Assembly: GCA_009885275.1 (NCBI GenBank)
Contig: VFKY01000207.1
Span: 1-8,460 of the forward strand
Length of the DNA: 8,460 bases
From: Verrucomicrobiota bacterium
GTDB taxonomy: Bacteria; Verrucomicrobiota; Verrucomicrobiia; Verrucomicrobiales; Verrucomicrobiaceae
Direction of reading: 5' to 3'
Shown: one piece after another, positions 1 through 6,492 of the stretch
Layout: the number at the start of each line of letters is the position of its first letter
How positions within the stretch are numbered: position 1 is the first letter of the stretch
Program-made: the position numbers and the translations under genes
Notes under the pieces: generated by a model
What the model was told of the DNA's origin: nothing
The model's input: the letters and a program-made list of their open reading frames with translations, nothing else
The model's database searches: none

Positions 1-313
1 CATGGGCGAGGTCTTTCCTGTGGAACTTGAGGGTATAATGAAGATAGAGAGTATCAGGAACCCTTTTCCAATAGGAAGCTCCGATTGGAAGCTCGGCGAA
101 CCGCCAACCCGTATCACCTTTTTTGGGATGGGTGCGTTCAATTGCCTCTTTGGCTAATCTATACGCGGCATCCGGAAGGATGCGCGGCTCTCCAGCACCT
201 GGAGTCCAACCAATTCCGGGTTCGGACTGTGCATGTGCATGATCGCAACAAACAAATGAAACAACAAGCATCAAAATTATCAGGGCCTTCATCATGCGTA
301 ATCGACTTAACAT
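1..313 (-). CDS. Secreted protein of unknown function, 5' part only
   Basis: An open frame starts at an ATG at 313 and continues without a stop past the left edge, giving about 104 residues. The N-terminus (MLSRLRMMKALIILMLVV...) is a signal peptide: a few basic residues, a hydrophobic core of about 14 residues, then a probable signal-peptidase I site after HAHA, before QSEPG. The mature part seen here contains WTPGAGEPRILP, a GWRFAELPIG stretch and an aromatic, basic segment (YLHYTLKFHRKD). I do not recognise the family. A second start at 295 (MMKAL...) gives a more typical signal peptide, and neither start has a Shine-Dalgarno site. The coding call rests on the signal peptide and the uninterrupted frame. 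The product is probably exported to the periplasm or outside the cell. Confidence 0.72.
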   Translation of the reverse strand, partial: MLSRLRMMKALIILMLVVSFVCCDHAHAQSEPGIGWTPGAGEPRILPDAAYRLAKEAIERTHPKKGDTGWRFAELPIGASYWKRVPDTLYLHYTLKFHRKDLAH

Positions 314-349
314 CGGGTTTAGATTTATTGCTGCGAGCTAACCACCCCC

Positions 350-379
350 TATATGCCCTCGAACTAAATGGATTGTCGA
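350..379 (-). promoter_or_regulatory. Weak candidate sigma-70-type promoter for the secreted protein
   Basis: On the minus strand a TCGACA box (374-379) and a CATATA box (350-355) are 18 bp apart and lie about 40 bp before the start at 313. Each box differs from the E. coli consensus, and promoter sequences in this lineage are uncertain, so this is only a candidate. Confidence 0.2.
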
Positions 380-411
380 GTTTTAATAAAGAATGGATAA
401 ATCCAACCACT

Positions 412-474
412 TCACGGCACGGTATACCCGCCGTCGATCATTAAAGATTGGCCGGCCTTGAATACCGACTCCCG
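412..474 (-). pseudogene. Relic of the 3' end of a short-chain dehydrogenase gene (left copy)
   Basis: Read on the minus strand, the last 20 codons before a TGA at 412-414 encode RESVFKAGQSLMIDGGYTVP. This is the signature C-terminus of classical SDR enzymes (…GQ-L-hydrophobic-DGGYT…). No SDR sequence lies upstream. Going upstream, the frame runs at once into the out-of-frame 3' end of the methyltransferase gene, whose stop codon is at 476-478. Only the tail remains, so it cannot encode an enzyme. It matches the relic at 1565-1627 at about three quarters of positions. The frame stays open further upstream to 603, but that part is a shadow of the methyltransferase gene and shows no SDR features. 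Confidence 0.7.
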
Positions 475-475
475 A

Positions 476-1501
476 TTATTTATAGGCCACGACTGCGCTC
501 GATGGTCCCGCAAGGTGGATGACTTCGAAGCGCGTGAATCCGACTTCACTACACCACTGGCGGAAGTCCGCGCCGGAGTAATCAAAGGCGTCGCCAAATT
601 CAATCAGCATATTGAGCGACATCATGAGGCCCTGCACATTCTCGCGCCGCGCGTCGTCGATAAGGGCCTCGATGGCCACGAAGGCACCGCCGGGTGGCAG
701 TGCGTCGTAGGCCAAACGGATGAGGTGCATCTTCTTTTCCAGATTCCAGTCATGGAGAATCATGCCCATCGTGATGATGTCTGCTTTGGGCAGCGAGTCT
801 TTAAAGAAGTCACCGCTCGCCGTAGTAATGCGGTCTTCCAGTCCAGCCGCTACGATGTGCTTCTTGGCAATGGATTCGACGGGCGGCAGATCGAAGCTAA
901 TGCACTTGAGATGCGAATGTTTCTTTGCACTTTCAATGCTCAACAAACCAGTCGCGCCACCTACATCGCAAAGAGTTTGATACTTTGAGAAATCAAACTT
1001 TTCGGCGAACACCTCAAAGTTTACTCGCGAGATTCCTGTCATCGCGCCCATGAATTGTTCCAATCTCGGCAAGTCCGAATACAGCTCTTCAAACATACCC
1101 TTCTGACCATGCTTAATCTCGTTCTGTGGTTTGCCTGTCCGCAATGCCTCTGGAAGGTCGTTCCAGAATTTGAAGAGTCGCGCGTTCAGCATCACAAGAA
1201 TTCCCCCGATGTAGCGCGGACTGGTTTCGTCGAGAAAGTGCAAGCCTTCCGGGGTATTAAAATACTTGGAGGTAACGCCTTCTCCTTCGCGCCCGAGAAA
1301 CTTCATCGCGACAAGAGAATCAAAAAAGTCGGCAATACCGCGAGGATGGAGACCCAATTCTGCTCCAAGCTCTGCACCGGTGCGGTGATGCTTGGCCAAC
1401 TTCGTGAAGAGCCCCATCTCAACCGCAGTCAGCAGAACTTTCGAATGCCAAAAGCCAAATGCGGTTTGGAGGATGGAGGAGGGATCAAGAGGAGTGTTCA
1501 T
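476..1501 (-). CDS. Family-2 SAM-dependent O-methyltransferase
   Basis: A complete 341-aa protein with the architecture of plant COMT-like and bacterial polyketide O-methyltransferases. The N-terminal winged-helix dimerisation domain (about residues 5-90, with FGFWHSKVLLTAVEMGLF) precedes a class I SAM-binding fold. Visible motifs are DVGGATG at 179-185 (SAM loop), DLPPV at 204-208, GDFF at 230-233 and LHDW at 249-252, whose His250 matches the usual catalytic base, plus an acidic IEALI segment near 278. The length fits the family. It should transfer a methyl group from SAM to a hydroxyl on a small, probably aromatic molecule in the cytoplasm; the substrate cannot be read from the sequence. 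I chose the ATG at 1501 over a TTG at 1537 because the family usually begins here. No biosynthetic partners are intact nearby, and relics of SDR genes lie on both sides, so it may be what is left of a larger cluster. Confidence 0.93.
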   Translation of the reverse strand: MNTPLDPSSILQTAFGFWHSKVLLTAVEMGLFTKLAKHHRTGAELGAELGLHPRGIADFFDSLVAMKFLGREGEGVTSKYFNTPEGLHFLDETSPRYIGGILVMLNARLFKFWNDLPEALRTGKPQNEIKHGQKGMFEELYSDLPRLEQFMGAMTGISRVNFEVFAEKFDFSKYQTLCDVGGATGLLSIESAKKHSHLKCISFDLPPVESIAKKHIVAAGLEDRITTASGDFFKDSLPKADIITMGMILHDWNLEKKMHLIRLAYDALPPGGAFVAIEALIDDARRENVQGLMMSLNMLIEFGDAFDYSGADFRQWCSEVGFTRFEVIHLAGPSSAVVAYK

Positions 1502-1564
1502 AAGGGGGTGTATAAATGTTTCAAAGCTACTTCGCAATTGCTACACGGCAAAGATTTATAAACC

Positions 1565-1648
1565 TTATGGCGCCGTGTACCCGCCATCGAGCATTAAGGA
1601 TTGCCCGATCATGAATGCTGATTCCTGTGAGCACAACCAGAGACACAC
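1565..1648 (-). pseudogene. Relic of the 3' end of a second short-chain dehydrogenase gene (right copy)
   Basis: On the minus strand the frame ending at a TAA (1565-1567) reads LWLCSQ followed by ESAFMIGQSLMLDGGYTAP. This is a good SDR C-terminus: the LWLCS segment before it is also typical of the last helix of these enzymes. Further upstream the frame becomes Cys-rich and unlike an SDR, and an in-frame TAG follows near 1680, so the rest of the gene is gone. About 60 bp lie between this stop and the methyltransferase start. The copy shares roughly 75% of bases with the left relic, and half of the differences fall at third codon positions. That suggests the two tails diverged under protein-level selection before decay. 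Confidence 0.7.
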
Positions 1649-1694
1649 AAAGCAAACGAGTCGGGGACAAACGCACGACTAGAATGACGAAGCT

Positions 1695-1935
1695 GTATCG
1701 CAACGTGATACCCCATGAATAGCCGTGGGTTTTAACCCACGGACATGTTGATTTGACCTTCCCAACCGCAAAGCGGTTTCCCCATCATCTCCTATGGGAC
1801 TGGAGCGCAAAATATCTGCCTCATGCTTTTGATGGAAGCGACGTGATGGGACAACCGCTTCGCGGTTGGAGCATAAGATTCATACACCATGGGTTAAAAC
1901 CCACGGCTATTCATGGGGGTATCGCGTTGCGATAC
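1695..1935. repeat. Nested inverted-repeat element (REPIN/MITE-like), about 240 bp
   Basis: The outer arms are 1695-1742 and 1887-1935, reverse complements of each other except for two substitutions and one indel. The inner arms are 1761-1787 and 1844-1870, reverse complements at 23 of 27 positions. The spacers between outer and inner arms are 18 and 16 bp, and the centre is about 56 bp. Each arm is itself built of small hairpins: a GTATCGC/GCGATAC stem, a perfect CCGTGGGTT/AACCCACGG stem (1723-1742), and AACCGC/GCGGTT stems (1764-1778, 1852-1868). The whole can fold into one long cruciform. It carries no transposase and no credible gene, though several open frames cross it. No clear target duplication is visible. 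I infer a non-autonomous element mobilised in trans, possibly by a REP-associated transposase elsewhere. Confidence 0.85.
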
Positions 1936-1956
1936 AAAGCGGGGTTCCTGTCACTT
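1919..1956. repeat. Direct repeat copy 1: GTATCGC hairpin plus tail
   Basis: The hairpin GTATCGC-GTT-GCGATAC (1919-1935), which is also the end of the nested element, continues into a tail ending GGTTCCTGTCACTT. The same unit recurs at 1988-2026 with a few changes, so the repeat unit extends beyond the inverted-repeat arm. Confidence 0.8.
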
Positions 1957-1987
1957 GTGATGATCATTGTTGCGCGGCCGTTGCTAC

Positions 1988-2026
1988 GTATCGCATTGCG
2001 ATACAAAACCAGGTTTCCTGTCACTT
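1988..2026. repeat. Direct repeat copy 2: GTATCGC hairpin plus tail
   Basis: GTATCGC-ATT-GCGATAC (1988-2004) followed by a tail ending GGTTTCCTGTCACTT, 69 bp after the first copy. It lies just downstream of the stop codon of the membrane protein gene on the minus strand, so its transcript hairpin could protect or end that message. No T-tract follows it, so I do not call it an intrinsic terminator. Confidence 0.8.
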
Positions 2027-2043
2027 CACATCTTGAATCGAAT

Positions 2044-2745
2044 TCACCGCTTCCTGTGCCTCCAAAACGGCAAATCAAGCAACGTAAAGATGGCGAGCGA
2101 AACGATGAGCAGGGAACCAATATACCAAGGCCAGGGACCAAGATGATCAAGGATACTGGCGGTCGATGGTTTGGAGCGGAGGAAACCGTAATTACCACCA
2201 GAAAAATAGTCCGCCAAGCCTGCAAACATCGCATAAACTAGGAGTAGCTTAAAGGCAGTCATCACTGCGCCTCTCCTCGGAATCTGGAGTCGACCGAACA
2301 CAACATAAAGAGCGGCCAGAACCACGCCGCCATGGAGGGCAAAGAAAACGATGAATCGGGGATGCGGCCAATCCAAAGTAAGCGCGGGGGTTAACAGCCC
2401 TTGCAGGGTGCCAGCGATGCCCAAGAAATATAGTAGCTCACAAGCCAGTTGATCACGTTTTATCAACGCATAGGCACCGATGAATGAGGCGAGATCACAA
2501 AGATGACAGGGAAGATTTGTCGCGGCCGTGAGCGTGCCCATCTTCCATGCGATCAAAACATTCACTGGAAACTGCAACAGGAGAATGATCGCCAAAATCC
2601 ATTCACCAAGTCTGACACTGCGATGGCATTGGTATCGAGCCAATCCGATCATCGTAACCGTGAGCACCACCGTGAGCGCCAAGACCACCCCATGCGAAGT
2701 GCTCCCTGCTTGAAACAGTGGCGTGACGGTGAAGAGATTGGACAT
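2044..2745 (-). CDS. YwaF/TIGR02206-type integral membrane protein
   Basis: A 233-aa polytopic inner-membrane protein with about six to seven hydrophobic segments (roughly 17-37, 49-68, 84-96, 102-120, 129-150, 163-181, 206-225). It matches what I know of the TIGR02206/YwaF family in length and in conserved loops: LPCHLCDL at 78-85, GTLQGLLTP at 112-120, PHPRF at 127-131 with His138 shortly after, NYGFLR at 185-190 and GPWPWY at 203-208. The bacterial family has no established function that I know of. I recall a distant relation to eukaryotic TMEM164, described as an acyltransferase; the Cys/His-rich LPCHLC loop could fit a catalytic role, but that is inference. The ATG at 2745 gives a short polar N-terminus before the first helix. 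The gene lies 63 bp after the secreted-protein gene on the same strand, so it may be the last gene of the lysA transcription unit. Confidence 0.9.
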   Translation of the reverse strand: MSNLFTVTPLFQAGSTSHGVVLALTVVLTVTMIGLARYQCHRSVRLGEWILAIILLLQFPVNVLIAWKMGTLTAATNLPCHLCDLASFIGAYALIKRDQLACELLYFLGIAGTLQGLLTPALTLDWPHPRFIVFFALHGGVVLAALYVVFGRLQIPRRGAVMTAFKLLLVYAMFAGLADYFSGGNYGFLRSKPSTASILDHLGPWPWYIGSLLIVSLAIFTLLDLPFWRHRKR

Positions 2746-2808
2746 GAAACGTCGTTAAAAGATGGATTCACTGACTACCAACTTACTTAAAATCTTCCAA
2801 AAGCCTCA

Positions 2809-3528
2809 CTAACCCTTCGACCAGCGACCACCCGGTGAGAGTACAATTTGCAGAGGATTAGAGTAATCTGTTTTCCCAATAGCACCAATCATCGGAACGC
2901 CTGTAGCCTTGCGCCAGACCTTGCTCATGCTTTCTCCAGTGTGACAGCCCCAGCTCTTGCAAAATGCATCACGGGTGAAAATACCGCGATTGATTGTAGC
3001 GAGTTCTTTCTGGTGTATCCATGACTTGGAACAACCAAAAATGTAATTACTGTAATCAAACATGAAACAGTATTTATTGCTGTGACCAAAGTATTCGAAG
3101 TCGCAGATCTTCACTGAGCCACGCGGCTGACCATGGTTAAGATAATTGATCACTTGGGAGCCATTTTCGATCCAGCGGAGATTGACGTGAAACTTGTCGC
3201 GGACACTTTCCACCAAGGCCGTAAGTGAGCGCTTATCCTCTACGCTTCGGGTCACAAAGGCTTCACGATAGACCAGCCAGGTGATCATGGCACCGGGTTC
3301 CTTTTTTTGAATCTCTTCGATCCGCATTCTTGCTGGACGGATAAAGTTACCCCACCACCGATCATGCTGCATGCCGGGCGCGCGCAGGTCCTCCCATTTC
3401 CGCAAGGCTGGTCCACCACTGAGAAGAATATACTCACGCCCATCCGCGCGAGCGCTGGCTTCAAAGCAAAGGCTAAATAACAGACACCATGCCAGTGTCA
3501 TAAGAGTGGTAGTGCGACTTGATTTCAT
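2809..3528 (-). CDS. Secreted protein with a possible caspase-like His/Cys pair
   Basis: A 239-aa protein with a signal peptide (basic MKSSR, hydrophobic core to about residue 22, likely cleavage after EASARA near 28). I recall uncharacterised verrucomicrobial proteins of the same kind, with features such as LLSGGPALRKWEDL near the mature start, QHDRWWGNF, MITWLVYR, GHSNKYCFMFDYS and a C-terminal LSPGGRW. A hydrophobic strand leads into FGHSNKY (His149), and a second block reads KSWGCHTGESMSKVW (Cys195), followed by GVPMIGAIGKTDYS. A His-Gly/Ser turn followed later by a Cys-x-x-Gly turn is the arrangement of the catalytic dyad in caspase-fold (clan CD) peptidases, so a protease or protease-like fold is possible but unproven. 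It begins 23 bp after the lysA stop, so the two are probably co-transcribed. A role in the cell envelope would fit export and the link to diaminopimelate metabolism, but this is inference. Confidence 0.85.
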   Translation of the reverse strand: MKSSRTTTLMTLAWCLLFSLCFEASARADGREYILLSGGPALRKWEDLRAPGMQHDRWWGNFIRPARMRIEEIQKKEPGAMITWLVYREAFVTRSVEDKRSLTALVESVRDKFHVNLRWIENGSQVINYLNHGQPRGSVKICDFEYFGHSNKYCFMFDYSNYIFGCSKSWIHQKELATINRGIFTRDAFCKSWGCHTGESMSKVWRKATGVPMIGAIGKTDYSNPLQIVLSPGGRWSKG

Positions 3529-3551
3529 GGGTGTTTCCCGAGTTTAAACGA

Positions 3552-4868
3552 TTACTTACCTTCTTTGTCATCACGAGGCACATGCTCGCCACGGATTAAA
3601 TCTTCCAAAGTCTGACGTTCTCGAATCAGGTGCGCTTCTTTACCATCCACCAAAATTTCAGCCGCCAGCGGCCTGGAATTGTAATTTGACGCCATACCGA
3701 ATCCGTAAGCGCCCGCACTGAGCACCGCTAGAGTATCGCCAGCATCAACAGGTTGTAATTCACGATCTTGCGCGAAGAAGTCGCCAGACTCACAAATAGG
3801 CCCCACAACATCGACTTTTTCCAAAGTCGTATTGGTAGATTTTTGAAGCGGGGCGATTTGATGCCAGCCTTCATACAAAGCCGGACGGATCAGGTCATTC
3901 ATCCCCGCATCCACAATCACAAATTTCTTGGCGTTGCCCTGCTTCAAGAAAAGCACCTTGGTAAGAAGAGCACCAGCGTTGCCAACCATGAAACGACCGG
4001 GCTCCAGCAGAATACGTAGTTTCAAGGGCTCTAAAATCGGCACCAGTGCATTCGCATAACTTTGCACCGTCAGAGGACGCTCCTCTGCTGGCTTGTCTCC
4101 CCACCAGTTCACGTCGCCGCTGTCGAGACTCTCGTGATAAACAATACCGATGCCGCCGCCGATACTGAAGAACTTGATGTCGTGACGCTTCTTCAGTTCT
4201 GCGACCAGAGGCACTGCTTTTTTTGCGGCTTCGATGAATGGATCAATGCTGGTAAGCTGCGAGCCGATATGCATCTGCACACCCCGAATCTCAAGGTTCG
4301 GACATTCCTTAGCTGCTGCGGCGTAAGCCTCCAACATGCGATCGAAATCAATGCCAAACTTATTCTCACTCTTGCCGGTGGAAATATACTTGTGCGTCTT
4401 GGCATCGACATTGGGGTTCACCCGCAGAGCCACCGGAGCTTTTTTGCCCATTGCGCCGGCCACTTCATTAATGAGTCGCAGTTCCGCTTCGCTCTCCGCA
4501 TTGAAAGAATAAATCCCCTCCTTTAAGGCATACTCAATTTCAGCGCGTGTCTTACCCACTCCCGCAAAGGTGCAGTTCCCTGCCTTACCGCCTGCTTTAA
4601 TGACTCGAAAGAGTTCCCCCCCGGAAACAATATCAAAACCGCCACCCATCTCTGCGATGGTATGAAGAATGGCCAGATTTGAATTCGCCTTCACCGCATA
4701 ACAGACCAGGTGATCGAGACTGTCCATCGCACCATCAAGTCTTTTGAAATGATCCGTGATCGTCTCTTTGCTATAAACATAAAGAGGCGTGCCATGTTTT
4801 TGAGCGAGAGCTTCAAGGTCAACACTCTCACAGAGCATGCGGTTTTGGACGTAACGGAAGGAATGCAT
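3552..4868 (-). CDS. lysA: Diaminopimelate decarboxylase
   Basis: This PLP enzyme removes CO2 from meso-diaminopimelate to give L-lysine, the last step of the DAP pathway, in the cytoplasm. The protein has 438 residues, normal for LysA. The alanine-racemase-like TIM barrel carries YAVKAN with Lys60 as the Schiff-base lysine, HIGSQ at 200-204, the phosphate-binding GGGIG at 237-241 and EPGR at 289-292. The C-terminal beta domain has CESGD at 359-363 (Cys359, active site across the dimer) and AYGF at 387-390, whose Tyr388 contacts substrate or cofactor. All key residues are present, so it should be active. The ATG at 4868 lies after CGCCCT rather than a Shine-Dalgarno site. A weak promoter-like pair, TTGCAT and TAAATC 17 bp apart, precedes it. 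The upstream rpmB terminator suggests an independent promoter, and the downstream secreted-protein gene starts only 23 bp away. Confidence 0.98.
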   Translation of the reverse strand: MHSFRYVQNRMLCESVDLEALAQKHGTPLYVYSKETITDHFKRLDGAMDSLDHLVCYAVKANSNLAILHTIAEMGGGFDIVSGGELFRVIKAGGKAGNCTFAGVGKTRAEIEYALKEGIYSFNAESEAELRLINEVAGAMGKKAPVALRVNPNVDAKTHKYISTGKSENKFGIDFDRMLEAYAAAAKECPNLEIRGVQMHIGSQLTSIDPFIEAAKKAVPLVAELKKRHDIKFFSIGGGIGIVYHESLDSGDVNWWGDKPAEERPLTVQSYANALVPILEPLKLRILLEPGRFMVGNAGALLTKVLFLKQGNAKKFVIVDAGMNDLIRPALYEGWHQIAPLQKSTNTTLEKVDVVGPICESGDFFAQDRELQPVDAGDTLAVLSAGAYGFGMASNYNSRPLAAEILVDGKEAHLIRERQTLEDLIRGEHVPRDDKEGK

Positions 4869-4936
4869 AGGGCGATGGATTTAGATGATATTGGGGTGGG
4901 ATGCAAGCGAGTGACGGGGACTCTTTGCGATTGCCC

Positions 4937-4976
4937 TAAAAATCAAAAACCGCGGCAGGTACTACCCAGCGCGGTT
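4937..4976 (-). terminator. Intrinsic terminator of rpmB
   Basis: Read on the minus strand, a perfect 7-bp stem AACCGCG/CGCGGTT (4970-4976 with 4948-4954) encloses a 15-nt loop and is followed at once by TTTGATTTTT. It starts 25 bp after the rpmB stop codon, which separates rpmB transcription from lysA. Confidence 0.85.
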
Positions 4977-5001
4977 CAAGAAAATGATAAACTGTGTCTG
5001 C

Positions 5002-5265
5002 TTAGATCAAGCCAGCTTCTTTGAGCACTTTATGGGCACCCAGCTTGTTCACGGTCTTGAGCGCACGGGCGGTCAAACGGACTTCCACGAACTTACCGAG
5101 CTCAGGAACGAAAATACGCTTGTCACGGAGGTTCGGGTGGATCTTACGTTTAACGCGCTTGGTAATGTGCTTACCGATACCGCCTTCTTTCTTGGCCTTA
5201 CCGCTACGGTGGATCTTGTGTCCTGAGGTAACTTTGGCTCCGGTGATTTGGCAGGTTCTGGACAT
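5002..5265 (-). CDS. rpmB: 50S ribosomal protein L28
   Basis: A basic 87-aa protein of the large ribosomal subunit. MSRTCQITG at the start, the HPNLRDKRIFVPE segment and the C-terminal LTARALKTVNKLGAHKVL block are diagnostic for L28. Between HKIHRSG and HPNL it has an extra Lys/Gly-rich stretch (AKKEGGIGKHITK) that is absent from E. coli L28 but resembles the KKKKGIG stretch I recall in chlamydial L28, which supports a PVC-group host. Only Cys5 is present, so it is the zinc-free type. The gene stands alone, without rpmG beside it, and has its own terminator. Upstream (minus strand, near 5320) a TTGACG box is visible, but I see no convincing -10 partner. It is transcribed divergently from the oxidoreductase-like gene. 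Confidence 0.98.
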   Translation of the reverse strand: MSRTCQITGAKVTSGHKIHRSGKAKKEGGIGKHITKRVKRKIHPNLRDKRIFVPELGKFVEVRLTARALKTVNKLGAHKVLKEAGLI

Positions 5266-5365
5266 AGCTTAATTAGTTTAAAAATTGTGGGGTTTGGAGG
5301 TTAACCACAATCGGCCTCCCGTCAAATTTTTTGAAAACTTTTACAGATGTGCCATGGTCACCCTT

Positions 5366-6388
5366 ATGAGCAAACGCGTTCGAATCGGCATTGTAGGAGC
5401 AGGTGGCATCGTTAAATCACGGCATCTTCCAGCCCTCAAAGGCATCGAAGAAGTGGACATTGTCGCTGTATGTAACTCGTCTCTGACTAGCTCGCAGTGC
5501 TTCTGCACGGAATTCACACCTGAAGCCGAACCCATGGAGCATTGGCCTGAACTCGTGTCACGCGACGATATCGATGCCATCTGGATCGGTGCCACGCCCC
5601 AGCTCCACAGTGAAGTCAGTTGTTACGCCTTACGTGCCGGAAAGCACGTCTTTTGTCAGGCACGCATGGCGAGAAACCTCGCTGAATCTCAACAAATGTG
5701 GGAGGCCAGCATGAGTAACCCTGAACTTGTCGCCATGCTTTGTCCTCCTCCTTATGGCATGAAAGGGGATGTCACGATGAAACGCCTGCTCGCAGAGGGT
5801 GCCATCGGCAAGCCCCATCAAGTGATCCTGCACAGCATGAATGGAGCTTGGTTGGATACTGAAGCGCCAGCGCATTGGCGGCAACGGGTTGAGATCAGTG
5901 GCTTACAGGTGCTCTCTTTCGGTATTTATGTAGAAATCTTGCAGCGCTGGATGGGGGACATCGTTCAAGTTCATGCCGACGGGGGAATCGTGCAAGCAGA
6001 CCGACAAGGCTACACCATAGACATTCCCGATCTCCTGCATGTCTTTTGCACCTTTCGCAATGGTGCCAAAGGCAATCTTACGTTCAGCGGTGTCGCCGCC
6101 CATGCGCCGCACGACAGCATTCAAATCTATGGTAGCGAAGGCACGCTCACCTATAACTTCGTCACTGACGAGATCCGACTCGGTGGCCGCGGCGGCAGCA
6201 TGGAAATCATGACTATCCCCTCCCATGAAGCAAAAGAATGGACCGTCGAGCGCGACTTCATCAATGCCGTCTTAAATCCAAGCGCTCCCCGCCCGAAGCC
6301 TGATTTCCTTGAAGGCATGAAATACATGCGCGTCGTGCAATGCGCCGCTGAAAGCATGGACGGTGGAGATACCGTGCGCGTGGCATGA
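5366..6388 (+). CDS. Gfo/Idh/MocA-family protein lacking the usual catalytic motifs
   Basis: A 340-aa cytoplasmic protein with an N-terminal Rossmann domain (RIGIVGAGGIVKSRHLPAL, residues 6-24, with the GxGxxx dinucleotide loop) and the C-terminal alpha/beta domain of this family (IQIYGSEGTLTYN near 252-264, a DFLEGMKYMRVVQ helix near the end). The family normally oxidises or reduces sugar or polyol hydroxyls with NAD(P). Here the family's EKP motif after GKHVFC is QAR (98-100), which removes the conserved Lys, and the usual DxGxH helix reads GLQVLSFGIYVEIL, without the Asp and His. I recall a subfamily with GKHVxCQARMA, so this is a lineage feature rather than recent decay. It may bind a nucleotide or sugar or use different residues. 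I chose the ATG at 5366, which places the Rossmann strand at residue 6; a TTG at 5285 and an ATG at 5354 would add an unrelated tail. It has its own promoter region, shared with divergent rpmB. Confidence 0.92.
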   Translation: MSKRVRIGIVGAGGIVKSRHLPALKGIEEVDIVAVCNSSLTSSQCFCTEFTPEAEPMEHWPELVSRDDIDAIWIGATPQLHSEVSCYALRAGKHVFCQARMARNLAESQQMWEASMSNPELVAMLCPPPYGMKGDVTMKRLLAEGAIGKPHQVILHSMNGAWLDTEAPAHWRQRVEISGLQVLSFGIYVEILQRWMGDIVQVHADGGIVQADRQGYTIDIPDLLHVFCTFRNGAKGNLTFSGVAAHAPHDSIQIYGSEGTLTYNFVTDEIRLGGRGGSMEIMTIPSHEAKEWTVERDFINAVLNPSAPRPKPDFLEGMKYMRVVQCAAESMDGGDTVRVA

Positions 6389-6446
6389 GATGGAGCGTCT
6401 CTTTCTCTCACTCCCCCTCTTGTTTCGTGCCGTCCACTGGCAAAAT

Positions 6447-6485
6447 GATTCTTACCAGGCGAGCGGATTTCACCCAGTAAGAATC
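6447..6485. terminator. Possible bidirectional terminator between convergent genes
   Basis: A perfect 9-bp inverted repeat GATTCTTAC (6447-6455) and GTAAGAATC (6477-6485) with a 21-nt loop lies between the convergent oxidoreductase and ferredoxin genes, 7 bp after the ferredoxin stop. On the minus strand it is followed by ATTTTG. The stem is A/T-rich and the T-run short, so the terminator role is inferred mainly from position. Confidence 0.5.
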
Positions 6486-6492
6486 AAATTTC

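Noticed and set aside
85..444. 119-codon plus-strand frame
   Set aside because: It lies antisense to the secreted-protein gene, which has a clear signal peptide, and runs into the SDR relic.
412..603. 63-codon minus-strand frame as a complete small gene
   Set aside because: Only its last 20 codons are SDR-like. The rest is a frame-shifted reading of the methyltransferase 3' end, so I call only the tail as a relic.
458..988. Long plus-strand frame of 176 codons
   Set aside because: It is antisense to the methyltransferase, whose family motifs are unmistakable in the other strand; the translation resembles nothing.
1695..2026. CRISPR-like array from repeated short palindromes
   Set aside because: Copies are few, in mixed orientation and irregularly spaced, with no uniform repeat-spacer pattern and no cas genes.
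1911..2234. Open frame of 107 codons on the minus strand overlapping the repeats
   Set aside because: It is an out-of-frame shadow of the membrane-protein gene extended into the repeats.
1753..2241. Open frame of 162 codons on the plus strand
   Set aside because: It runs through the palindromic repeats and then antisense to the membrane protein. It has no domain features, and the hairpins explain its sequence.
4062..4526. 154-codon plus-strand frame
   Set aside because: It is antisense to lysA, whose catalytic motifs are all intact.
5266..5365. Riboswitch or ribosomal-protein leader before rpmB or the oxidoreductase gene
   Set aside because: The region is short. It holds only a small TTGTGG/CCACAA inverted repeat and I recognise no conserved RNA fold.
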